From Candidatus Villigracilis vicinus (GTDB lineage Bacteria > Chloroflexota > Anaerolineae > Anaerolineales > Villigracilaceae): a stretch of DNA of 64,000 nt. The translations under genes and the position numbers were made by a program. Each line of letters opens with the position of its first letter. Position 1 is the stretch's first letter. Below, piece by piece: positions 8,269-16,728 of this stretch. The notes beneath the pieces are model-generated. The model did no database searches and was not told the origin of the DNA. It saw only the letters and a list, made by a program, of their open reading frames with translations. The DNA is taken from assembly GCA_016721315.1 (NCBI GenBank), contig JADKIL010000007.1, forward strand, positions 1-64,000, read 5' to 3'.

Positions 8269-8354
8269 TCGGCAGTCGGTCGGTCTTGACCAGTTACGAG
8301 AACTGGAGGTAGACGCTCTGACTTTGCGCCGCCGTCTTTTGACGGTTTTGCTTT
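8269..8354 (-). promoter_or_regulatory. GEMM-I-like aptamer, copy 2 of 3
   Basis: The minus strand reads AAAAGCAAAACC, a 5-bp hairpin with an AAAA loop, GGCGGCGCAAAGTC, then a P3 region with its own hairpin (CCAGTTCTCGTAACTGG), ending CCGACCGACTGCCGA. The conserved blocks and their order are the same as in copies 1 and 3, while the P3 region differs in sequence and length. It begins within one or two bases of the neighbouring copies. Confidence 0.75.
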
Positions 8355-8356
8355 TA

Positions 8357-8440
8357 TCGGCAGCCCTTGTGATCATGGCTCGGTTCAGCTTTAGATCAGG
8401 GCTTTGCGCTGCCGGGTTTTCCCGGTTTTGCTCTTTCTCG
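8357..8440 (-). promoter_or_regulatory. GEMM-I-like aptamer, copy 1 of 3
   Basis: The first copy on the minus-strand transcript: AGAGCAAAACC, hairpin CCGGGAAAACCCGG, CAGCGCAAAGCCC, TGATCTAAA, then TGATCACAAGGGCTGCCGA. Again G replaces A before CGCAAAG. About 40 bases separate it from the HlyD stop. A weak promoter-like pair (TTGTAA, then AATAAT) lies in that gap, so the array could be read from its own start or by read-through from the exporter operon. Confidence 0.75.
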
Positions 8441-8479
8441 GAGCAATTTTATTATTGCACGTTCCAGCGCGAATTACAA

Positions 8480-9604
8480 TCACTCACCTGTTCTAAAAAC
8501 GGTTTCCACCGTCATGCCCCATTTCAAGCTGGGGTCAGAGCCATCCACACGAATGCGGACGGAATAGAGAATGTCACCGCCTTGCTGGGTAAAGGCATTG
8601 CTGATCTCGGTGATCGTTCCATTCAATTCGAGGTCAGGCTTGGCGTCTGGTCGAATGGTAACAGCCTGACCCACACTCAGATTGACAACTTCCAATTCGG
8701 TCACATCCGTGGTTTCAACATACCACTCACTCGAATCCACAACGCTCACAGCACGCACATCAGCTGTGACCTGTTCACCCGGCTTGACGTTCACATCTGC
8801 AATCACACCAGAGAACGGCGCAGTGATCACATACGTTGAGAGCGCATCCTTGGCTGCGTCAAGGTTTGCCTTGGCGAGCGCAAGCTGGTCAGCATTAGGA
8901 CCATCAAGGCTGATCTCGTATTGGTACTTGGCTTCAGCCTCAGCAGCCAATGCGGCATCGTAAGCAGCCTTCACTTCATCACGTGTGCGAGCTTCATCTT
9001 CCAATTCGCGGATTTTGGCACTCAAATCTTCCTGCGCCGCTTCAAGGTCATCCTCGGCAGTTTTGCGTTTGGTATTGTCCTTATCGAGATCTTTGTATTT
9101 ATCAAAATCTTCCTGGGCAGTTTTCAGTTCGTCCTTCAAGTCTTCAATATCGCCTTCAAGTTCCGTAATGCGATCTTCGACAGCAGTGACATCCACCCCT
9201 TCCCATTCTTTCTCAGCCTCGGCGCGGATGATCTGGGCGTTCATATACACTTCCCATAGCTTGGCGCGATTACCACTTTCATTTCGGAGAAGTTCGTCGT
9301 AGGCATTCTGTGCGATGAGGACCTGCGCCTCTGCCCCGCCCGCATTTGTAAGACGGACAAGAACATCTCCTTCGCTGACAGTGTCGCCAGCTTGAACGAA
9401 CACTTCTTCCACCACGCCGCGAGCTTGAAAATTCAAATTCGTTGCATGGACAGGCTCAAGTCGTCCTTCCGCGATCACATCGCTTGAAGCGATAACGTTA
9501 TCCACAGGCGTTTCCGCCGTTGCGGTTCCCTGCCCGCCGCATGCAGACAAAGTCAGCAAGAGGAGGGTGGTCAATGCGATTAATTTCAAATTATTTTTTT
9601 TCAT
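8480..9604 (-). CDS. HlyD/MacA-type membrane fusion lipoprotein
   Basis: The periplasmic or extracytoplasmic adaptor of an ABC exporter. The ATG at 9604 has AAAAGG upstream and gives a 374-residue protein with a lipoprotein signal ending LLTLSAC (Cys22). The biotinyl-lipoyl halves flank a long charged coiled coil (roughly residues 95-230, rich in EDLKDEL-like heptads). The C-terminal half has ITAPFSGVIADVNVKPGEQV, the standard adaptor motif. It lies just downstream of the double-FtsX permease and is the last protein gene before the aptamer array. Longer starts exist upstream but lack a ribosome site. Confidence 0.9.
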   Translation of the reverse strand: MKKNNLKLIALTTLLLLTLSACGGQGTATAETPVDNVIASSDVIAEGRLEPVHATNLNFQARGVVEEVFVQAGDTVSEGDVLVRLTNAGGAEAQVLIAQNAYDELLRNESGNRAKLWEVYMNAQIIRAEAEKEWEGVDVTAVEDRITELEGDIEDLKDELKTAQEDFDKYKDLDKDNTKRKTAEDDLEAAQEDLSAKIRELEDEARTRDEVKAAYDAALAAEAEAKYQYEISLDGPNADQLALAKANLDAAKDALSTYVITAPFSGVIADVNVKPGEQVTADVRAVSVVDSSEWYVETTDVTELEVVNLSVGQAVTIRPDAKPDLELNGTITEISNAFTQQGGDILYSVRIRVDGSDPSLKWGMTVETVFRTGE

Positions 9605-9687
9605 ATAAACCTTTTTTTCATTTACAGTAGCGATTTTTTTCAGATTCAGTAACAAACTCGGGGAAGCTCACAAGCGCCTCGAACCCA

Positions 9688-12120
9688 TTATTCGTACGCC
9701 AACACTTCCCGAATGGTCAGTCGAGCTGCGTTTTGTGCAGGCAGGATCGAACCAATGACAGAAAGTAATAACACCAACCCCAACCAAATGACGTATCCCA
9801 GATATGTGAAGACCACGTCAATGGGCGTTTCAAAGATCGCCAAACTGACGATGGTTGCAAGCAGATACGTAAGCGGGATCGAGACAATGATGGCCAACAC
9901 AAAGGAAATAAAGCCGATCACAAAGCCTTCACCGATCACGGTGCGCATCACGGCACGGTCATCAGCACCAATGGCGCGCATAATTCCGATCTCACGCGTA
10001 CGTTCAAGCACATTCATGCCCATTGTGCCGGTCAAACCCATCGCACCTACGATGGCAGTCAAAATTGCCATAATGAGTAGGAAGACGATCAAAATATCCA
10101 GACTTTCAGAAACCGTATCCAGTGAAGCCAGACCTGATTCAGCTTGACGCACCTTGAAGCCCAAAGCCCGGAACTGATCATCCAATTTCTCTGCCATTAG
10201 ATCTTGAAACTCGCGGTCATGCTGAGTCGTGACCACACGGAAAGAAAATGAGCGATTTTTTAGATTGAGCACTTGCTCTGCATATTCAAGTGGAGTGTAT
10301 GCAAGAATGCCTTCACGCCCTACGAACTTAAAGATACCTACCACTTCCCAGACCTCTTCGCGTCCATCCACTTTGAGGCGCAGGGAATCGCCAGGTTTCA
10401 AGTCAGGGTAAAAATTTAAAACCGCTTCACTAACCGCCAACTTTCGAACGTCATCCGGACGGATCCAGCGTCCTGAAGCAATAAGGGGGTTGACCAGTTC
10501 GCTTTTCGCGGGCGGTGCAAGCAAGTTGATATTATCCGCCACAGTGCCATCGGGGTACAACAATTCAGTACCGATGAACTGCCAGCCTTCCACCCTCTCC
10601 ACGCCCTCGATCTGCGAGGCGAATTTCTGCACCTCATTGATGCGATACGCCTCGTCAAAATCCAAAGTCACATCAGCACGGAAGTAGCTGCCGATCTGGT
10701 CGGTGTAGTCACGCAAACTGGTACGCACATTGAAAACAGCAATAAAAATAGCACCACCCATGGTCAATGTGAACAGGGTCAAAACAAGACGACCCCGTCT
10801 GCGGAAGGTATTCCGCAAAGAGATAATGAATGGACGGGGCATGTGCATTCCGCGCGCGGCAAGGATGCGCGTCAGGCGCACCAGAGCCCAATCCAGCCAA
10901 CTCACGCGCGATTGCTGACCTGCCTGCGGCGCAGACTCGTCGCCCGCAAGGTCATTGCTCAATGCACGCAAGACCGTGATCTTTGAGCCATTCAATACAG
11001 GCGAAAGTCCGGCAACGAGTGGCACCAAAAGCCCAACTGCGATCTGAACGATAAAGGCGAACGGCACGATACGGTATCCCAGCAAGTTGAAGTTCAACTT
11101 ATTTGCAATAAATTGAGACAAGCCATATGCACCCCAACCACCAAGTGGGACGGCGATCAGTAATGCCAGAATAGCAAACGCCATAATGAGGGTCAGGTAC
11201 ATATAGAATACCTGTCGGTTGCGCCCGCCTACCAATTTCATCACGCCAATATGACGTAAATGCTGATTGAGAAGCGCGCTTAAAGTATTTGCGATCAAAG
11301 AACTGGAAAGGAACACGATCAGGATGCCCAGCGCCATCAAAATACCGAGCACGGCGTTCAAAACATCTTCCAACGGATGCTTGTTCCGTTCAGAATAGCG
11401 CGAACGGACGACCGTCGTTCCATTCTTTTCAAGCCGATCTCGAAGCAATCCGCCTACGATACGAATGTGAGAAAGGTCGTTCGGATTCTCAGCCACGGTC
11501 GCAAAGACCCGGTTATATAAAACGGACTGGCGCAGGGTCTGCATGGTATCCATATCGGTAAATGCAAATGGCGGCGCCAGAAAATCCCCGGCACCCGTAC
11601 TGGTATCCTGGACTACACCAACGACCTTCAGTGTTTTGAAGGTTCCATCATTCAACTCAAAGACAAGGTTTTCACCAACGGAGATCTCGATCTTTTCCAG
11701 CATTTTTTTATCGAGAATGATCTCATCTTTGGCTGCCTCAGATGCCCCTTCGATCGGAACAAGCAGGTTGATCTTGTTCTTCTTGAAACTATCCACAGCC
11801 ACAAGGTCTATTGCCACCCACTGAGTGCTATCTTCGGCACGTACACGGAAGTTGACCACCCGCCTGCCTTCAGCCTCCTTGATGCCTTTTGTATTGCGCA
11901 CTGTTGAAAGGATGTCATCATCAAACCCTTCTGTGCGCAGCTCAATATTTGCAGGATTATTCGCCGCATACGAAACCCCCATATCATTGGAAATGATCTC
12001 GTATGCCCCTGAGATCACACCAATGGAAAATACGCCCACTGCAATGGAAAATACCACAAGCAGGGTGCGCATCTTGCTATCCCATAGATCATGAAAAACT
12101 TTTCGCCAACGTGGTCGCAT
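9688..12120 (-). CDS. ABC transporter permease with two FtsX domains
   Basis: An 810-residue permease of the FtsX/MacB/LolC superfamily. One N-terminal transmembrane segment (about 18-40) is followed by an extracytoplasmic MacB-type domain, three membrane segments around 265-375 (first FtsX domain), a linker, a second N-terminal-like segment near 445, a second extracytoplasmic domain, and three last membrane segments (about 690-800) with RTREIGIMRAIGA, the FtsX cytoplasmic signature. A single long chain therefore carries both halves. It has no ATPase domain of its own; the ATPases are encoded upstream in the same operon. Confidence 0.9.
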   Translation of the reverse strand: MRPRWRKVFHDLWDSKMRTLLVVFSIAVGVFSIGVISGAYEIISNDMGVSYAANNPANIELRTEGFDDDILSTVRNTKGIKEAEGRRVVNFRVRAEDSTQWVAIDLVAVDSFKKNKINLLVPIEGASEAAKDEIILDKKMLEKIEISVGENLVFELNDGTFKTLKVVGVVQDTSTGAGDFLAPPFAFTDMDTMQTLRQSVLYNRVFATVAENPNDLSHIRIVGGLLRDRLEKNGTTVVRSRYSERNKHPLEDVLNAVLGILMALGILIVFLSSSLIANTLSALLNQHLRHIGVMKLVGGRNRQVFYMYLTLIMAFAILALLIAVPLGGWGAYGLSQFIANKLNFNLLGYRIVPFAFIVQIAVGLLVPLVAGLSPVLNGSKITVLRALSNDLAGDESAPQAGQQSRVSWLDWALVRLTRILAARGMHMPRPFIISLRNTFRRRGRLVLTLFTLTMGGAIFIAVFNVRTSLRDYTDQIGSYFRADVTLDFDEAYRINEVQKFASQIEGVERVEGWQFIGTELLYPDGTVADNINLLAPPAKSELVNPLIASGRWIRPDDVRKLAVSEAVLNFYPDLKPGDSLRLKVDGREEVWEVVGIFKFVGREGILAYTPLEYAEQVLNLKNRSFSFRVVTTQHDREFQDLMAEKLDDQFRALGFKVRQAESGLASLDTVSESLDILIVFLLIMAILTAIVGAMGLTGTMGMNVLERTREIGIMRAIGADDRAVMRTVIGEGFVIGFISFVLAIIVSIPLTYLLATIVSLAIFETPIDVVFTYLGYVIWLGLVLLLSVIGSILPAQNAARLTIREVLAYE

Positions 12121-12178
12121 AAACTACTTTCTTGCACGGGGTGGACATTCCCAAAGGGGCTTGCCCACCCCGTATAGA

Positions 12179-14248
12179 TTATTTCAACAATTCGTTAAGT
12201 TCGCCTGCCGAGTATGGCTTTACAGAAACGTCCTTCAAGCCGCCGCGCAGGTATTGGGTCACACGTTCTGGATTGATCGCAGAGGTTAGAACGACTGTCT
12301 TCGAGGCAAGTCCGGCTTTGGAAAGAGCACCCAAGACTTCATCGAGTGAAACAGCAGCAATGTTCTCATCCACAAAGATCAGGTCTGCTTCGGGTAATTT
12401 CTTCAAATTAACAGACTGTGTCAGCTTGACCTTGGAACCTTTGAGTAACTCGGCAAATAAATTCGCCCAATCATCATTATCGTCGATCAGCAGGATATTC
12501 TTCACGCCGCCAGCTTGAACCGTTTCTTCCACGACGTGCCCCTGGGGCATGAACATGGCGACCGTTGTGCCTTTGCCGCCTTCGCTCACCAAAGCAATGC
12601 GCCCCTGAGACTGCGAAACGACATGCATGGCTGCGGGTAATCCCAAGCCGTGATGCGAAACGCCGCGGGTAGTGAAAAACGGCGACCATACCTTGCGCTG
12701 GATATCGTCATTCATGCCTGCACCATCGTCTTCAATATCGATCTGCAGCACGCCGCGTTCCTCGGTTGAATGAGCACGGACCGTCACAGATTTTGCTCCG
12801 GCTTCTACTGCATTTTGTAAGATATTTCCTACTGCACGAGTCAACTGGGTCGAATCTGCGATCACATAAGCGGCTTCAGGATCGATCTTCACTTTCAAAA
12901 CATCCTGGGAAATTCCGCGCTGCATCGCGGCGGTCTGGAGAACATCCGCAAAAAGAACAGAGCGGGGTTTCATCTCGCGCACCGCACCAATCAGCTGTTC
13001 CTTGACTTGAATGATCTGCCCAGCACTTTCCGAGATCATATCAAGGTCTTCTTTGAGAGATTCAACATCCACCTTGCCATCGGCGATCTCTTCGCGCAGA
13101 CGGGCAACTGTCAGCGAAATGGGAAGCGTCTTGTTGCCGATCCAGTGAATGGCTTCGGTCGAGGCGGTGGTCAGCGCTTCAAAAACCTTGTTGCGCAGGA
13201 TCTCGTTATGCGCTTCCTTGAGTTCATCCACCAAATGCGCATTATTAATGGCGACCGCCAAATGCTCAGCCATGGTCAACAATGTGGTGATGTCGTCATC
13301 GCCAAAAGCGCGTTCTTCGGAGGATTGAATGGTAACAGCGCCCAAGGTTCTACCGCCATAAATGAGCGGCAGCGCCATCTCAGAACGGGTATGCGGCAAA
13401 TGTGGATTCTTGAAGTGAACCCGTTCTTCACCGACATCAAGCGCAATACGAGCCTCACCCATGGCAACACACGCACCGATCATCGATTCGGTCCCGACGC
13501 GTAATTTATGCCCTTCTGCCAACATGGCTTTGCCTGCTTTACCATATCCGGCACGCAAAACGGCATATTCCCCTTTATCGTCGAGCAGGAATACACCTGC
13601 ATAATACAAACCATAGGCTTCGCAGATGATATTCACCGTCTGCGGCAGAAGCTGATCAAGGTCAAGCAGCGATGCCACTTCCTTGCCCACCCGATTGGCA
13701 GCCTTCAATAAACGCGAGCGGCGTTCTTCCTGTTTATGGAGCCTGGCATTTTGGATCGCAACTGCAAGTTGATCTGCCATGGTCTGTAGGGCATCGATAT
13801 CTTCTTCATGGAACGCTGCTTCATCTGTAGATTGAACTGTAAGCGCGCCGATCGCTTCGTCGCCGATCACAAGCGGGAGAGCCATTTCGGAGCGGGTCTT
13901 GGGAAGATGCGGGTTCTCAAAGAAGACCGCTTCTTCCCCTACATCAAGCGCGATGCGTCCCTTCTTGTTGGCAATACTGGCGCCGATCATCGAATTCCCG
14001 CCAATCGCAAGTTTATGTCCCTCGCGCAGCATGGCTTTTCCCGCATCACCACGCCCTGCTTTGAGGACGGCATACTGCGACCCCTCATCCACCAGGAAGA
14101 CACCCGCGTAGTAAAAGCCAAACTCATCACAAATGATATCCACCGTACGTTGAAAAAGTTCGTACGAGTCTAGTATGGTGGTGATATTTTTCGCGGCGCG
14201 CGCAGAGGCTTTCAATAATTTTGTGTGTCGTTCCATATTATTCGTCAT
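12179..14248 (-). CDS. Hybrid sensor: GAF-GAF-histidine kinase-receiver
   Basis: A soluble 689-residue kinase. Two similar GAF domains (about 18-165 and 190-340; both carry SRYxVLKAG-like strands, MIGA and FxNPHLPxTRSEMALPL) precede a dimerisation segment with EAIHWIGNK, whose His is the likely phosphoacceptor. The ATPase domain shows NILQNAVEAG (N box), DDGAGMN (G1), FFTTRG and HHGLGLPAA (F and G2 boxes). A C-terminal receiver begins near 583 with IDDNDD, Asp627 in FVDEN, and VKP. No membrane segment is present, so it should sense a cytoplasmic signal. It pairs with the kinase at 14.8-16.7 kb and the lone receiver between them. Confidence 0.85.
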   Translation of the reverse strand: MTNNMERHTKLLKASARAAKNITTILDSYELFQRTVDIICDEFGFYYAGVFLVDEGSQYAVLKAGRGDAGKAMLREGHKLAIGGNSMIGASIANKKGRIALDVGEEAVFFENPHLPKTRSEMALPLVIGDEAIGALTVQSTDEAAFHEEDIDALQTMADQLAVAIQNARLHKQEERRSRLLKAANRVGKEVASLLDLDQLLPQTVNIICEAYGLYYAGVFLLDDKGEYAVLRAGYGKAGKAMLAEGHKLRVGTESMIGACVAMGEARIALDVGEERVHFKNPHLPHTRSEMALPLIYGGRTLGAVTIQSSEERAFGDDDITTLLTMAEHLAVAINNAHLVDELKEAHNEILRNKVFEALTTASTEAIHWIGNKTLPISLTVARLREEIADGKVDVESLKEDLDMISESAGQIIQVKEQLIGAVREMKPRSVLFADVLQTAAMQRGISQDVLKVKIDPEAAYVIADSTQLTRAVGNILQNAVEAGAKSVTVRAHSTEERGVLQIDIEDDGAGMNDDIQRKVWSPFFTTRGVSHHGLGLPAAMHVVSQSQGRIALVSEGGKGTTVAMFMPQGHVVEETVQAGGVKNILLIDDNDDWANLFAELLKGSKVKLTQSVNLKKLPEADLIFVDENIAAVSLDEVLGALSKAGLASKTVVLTSAINPERVTQYLRGGLKDVSVKPYSAGELNELLK

Positions 14249-14352
14249 AAGTTCCTCTTTCCAATCTACGATTTGTGTTTTTTAATTTACGTGTAGGGCA
14301 TTTCAGACAGGTCTGATGTTTGAAATTTTCGAACTATCTATTTTTGTGAGGT

Positions 14353-14736
14353 TCAAGATCCTAAAATCTTTTGAATCAACTCCACCAATCCTTGCTCGCG
14401 CCCTTTCACGAAGAAAGCGCTTGCACCCTTGGAAACAGCGTCTTTGGCTTTATTCACTTCATCGTATGCTGTCAGAATGACTACAGGCAGATCGGCTTTC
14501 TTTTTCTTCAAGTCTGCCAGCAGGTCCAGACCGGCATCATTCTTCGGCAGATCGTCGAAACCAGGCATATTCAAGTCCAGAACAGCAATATCCACTACGC
14601 CGACATTTTGCGAAAAAACCTCGCTCCCGGTCTTGCAATCCGGCGCAGTCAATACATCATATCCTGCCCGCAGAAGTGTCTTCTCTAAACTGCGTTGGAT
14701 CAACTTCTCGTCGTCCACTAAAAGAACTGTCGTCAT
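14353..14736 (-). CDS. Single-domain response regulator
   Basis: A stand-alone receiver of 127 residues: acidic pair in VDDEK at 8-10, phosphoacceptor Asp in VLDLNMPG, Thr in ILTAYDE, and a conserved Lys in FFVKGREQ. There is no output domain, so it acts through protein contact or as a phosphorelay shuttle. A strong GGAGGAAG ribosome site precedes the ATG. Its place between two hybrid kinases suggests it serves both. Confidence 0.9.
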   Translation of the reverse strand: MTTVLLVDDEKLIQRSLEKTLLRAGYDVLTAPDCKTGSEVFSQNVGVVDIAVLDLNMPGFDDLPKNDAGLDLLADLKKKKADLPVVILTAYDEVNKAKDAVSKGASAFFVKGREQGLVELIQKILGS

Positions 14737-14778
14737 GCTTCCTCCAAAATTTTAATTTTCTGCAACGGCAGCCGCCGT

Positions 14779-16698
14779 TTAATTTCCATCTTCAGGCATA
14801 TATAGTTTTTCAGCAGGCAGGCTTACAAAGAAAGTTGCTCCATTCCCAATTTCACTCTCCAACCAGATCTTGCCTCCATGCTGGCTTACGATCTGCATTA
14901 CAGCCGAAAGCCCCAAACCTGTGCCGCCCGCTCCGCCTTTTGTTGTAAAGAACGACACCCAGATCTTTTCCTGGATCTCTTTCGGGATACCGGGTCCGTT
15001 ATCTTTCACAGACACAAGCACAAAGTCCGTATTTTCATCACGCCGCCCATGCACATGGATCTTTGGGTTGGGCATCTGCGCGTTGGTCAAGGCTTCCCAG
15101 GCATTTTTGATCAAGTTATTAAAGACCTGTTCCACCTGACGCGCATCCACATGCGCCAGCGGCATATCATCCGCCCAGGTCATTTCAACAGACTCGTGCG
15201 GCAAGCCCATATTCATCACAGTATGAGTGATCATTTCGCTTAAAGAGACAGGGGCATCGTTCCGTTGACGCGCCGGACCGATCAGCCCTTCTTTAATATC
15301 AAGGATGGTCTTTGCGCTGTTTTCGGCAATTTCCAGATCCTCCATCAACGATTCGACACTGACCAGAGTTTGCAGTCGATTTGGCTTCATGGCAGACATC
15401 TCTTCAAGGATCTTGTTCAGGTCCAAGCCGGATGCTTCCGCCTCTTCTCTAACCGTTTGAACTGCCGCTTGCAACGAAGCATTTCCCAATTCCGATTCTT
15501 TCAACTGCGCAACCAATGCCAACAGATATTGCACATCCTCCCGTGCCCGGTTGACGCTCCCGGGAATTGGCGCCGCCTTATTCCCCACCCAATGGATGGC
15601 TTCACCAGTGGCAGTGGCAATGGCTTCATACGTCTTTGTCCGCAGTAACTCTTTATTGGCAGATTCCAAGTCTTTCATTAATTTTGCATTGTTGATGGCG
15701 ATCGCCACTTGATCTGCCATGGCTTGCAATGACGCAATATCTTCTTCATTAAATGCGTTGAGTTCATTGCTTTGCACCGTTACTGCACCGACAGAAATGG
15801 AATTAACAATGAGTGGCAGCGCCATCTCCGAACGGGTATCCGGTAAATAAGGGTTTTTGAAACGAGATTCCTCTCCCGCCACATCCAATGCGATCTGCGC
15901 CTGTTGATTCAATATCGAACGTCCGATCATGGACTTTTCATCGATAGGCAGTCTGTAATGAGCGTCCAACATCCGGCGCCCAGCCAAGGCATACCCAGCC
16001 CGCAAATTTGCCCACTGACGATCCTCTGAAACGAGAAATATGCCGGAGTAATAAAAATGAAATTCGCTGTAAATGATATTAACCGTGTGCCGCAATAATT
16101 CATTCAGGTCCAGGATCGAAGTAACCATTTGTCCAACGCGCGCTGCAGTCTCTAATAATTTATGCCTGCGATCAAGCATGGCAAACATCTTTTGGTTTTG
16201 CGAGAGCAAATACTTATTACGCTCGACCGTATTGGTAAGCAGGCGGGTCTGGTCTTCGATCTTCTCGGCAAGTTCCAGCTGATATTCGCGCAGGTATCGT
16301 TCGGCATCCTCAAGTTCATCGACTCTGCCGCCCAGGTAAGCCAGCACCAATTCTTCAAAATCGCCGCCAATGGGTTTGGGAATAAACCCAACGGCGCCCG
16401 CTGCAAGGGCACGCTCCCGGGCACCTTGCGATGTATCTCCCGAGACAACCACAATGGGCGTACCCGGCAGTATTTTTTTGATACGGGTCGCCGCTTCACT
16501 GCTGGTCATATGCAGGATATTGTTATCGAGCAGGATCAAGTTCGGCTGGGTCTCTTCCGCCAACCCCAAGCCATCCAGCGGATTCGCCGCCTCGAGGACC
16601 ACAAAATTAAATGCAAGCAAACGCCGCACGAGTGAACGAGATTCTTCACTCGCGGCTATGTACAGTGCTTGCGGAAGTTTGCGTGGGTCGGAAGCCAT
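14779..16698 (-). CDS. Hybrid sensor: receiver-GAF-histidine kinase
   Basis: A 639-residue cytoplasmic kinase, the mirror image of the one at 12.2-14.2 kb. The receiver comes first (residues 10-125; the acidic pocket is SEES rather than DD, Asp58 in LLDNN, KPIGG), then a short coiled coil, one GAF domain (about 185-335), the EAIHWVGNK helix, a long linker, and an ATPase domain with NNLIKNAWEAL, DNGPGIP, FFTTKGG and GTGLGLSAV. The replaced acidic pair makes ordinary phosphorylation of the receiver uncertain. Parallels in the GAF and kinase parts point to a paralogous pair. Confidence 0.85.
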   Translation of the reverse strand: MASDPRKLPQALYIAASEESRSLVRRLLAFNFVVLEAANPLDGLGLAEETQPNLILLDNNILHMTSSEAATRIKKILPGTPIVVVSGDTSQGARERALAAGAVGFIPKPIGGDFEELVLAYLGGRVDELEDAERYLREYQLELAEKIEDQTRLLTNTVERNKYLLSQNQKMFAMLDRRHKLLETAARVGQMVTSILDLNELLRHTVNIIYSEFHFYYSGIFLVSEDRQWANLRAGYALAGRRMLDAHYRLPIDEKSMIGRSILNQQAQIALDVAGEESRFKNPYLPDTRSEMALPLIVNSISVGAVTVQSNELNAFNEEDIASLQAMADQVAIAINNAKLMKDLESANKELLRTKTYEAIATATGEAIHWVGNKAAPIPGSVNRAREDVQYLLALVAQLKESELGNASLQAAVQTVREEAEASGLDLNKILEEMSAMKPNRLQTLVSVESLMEDLEIAENSAKTILDIKEGLIGPARQRNDAPVSLSEMITHTVMNMGLPHESVEMTWADDMPLAHVDARQVEQVFNNLIKNAWEALTNAQMPNPKIHVHGRRDENTDFVLVSVKDNGPGIPKEIQEKIWVSFFTTKGGAGGTGLGLSAVMQIVSQHGGKIWLESEIGNGATFFVSLPAEKLYMPEDGN

Positions 16699-16728
16699 GT
16701 TTACCTTACAGACAATATGAATCGCCGG

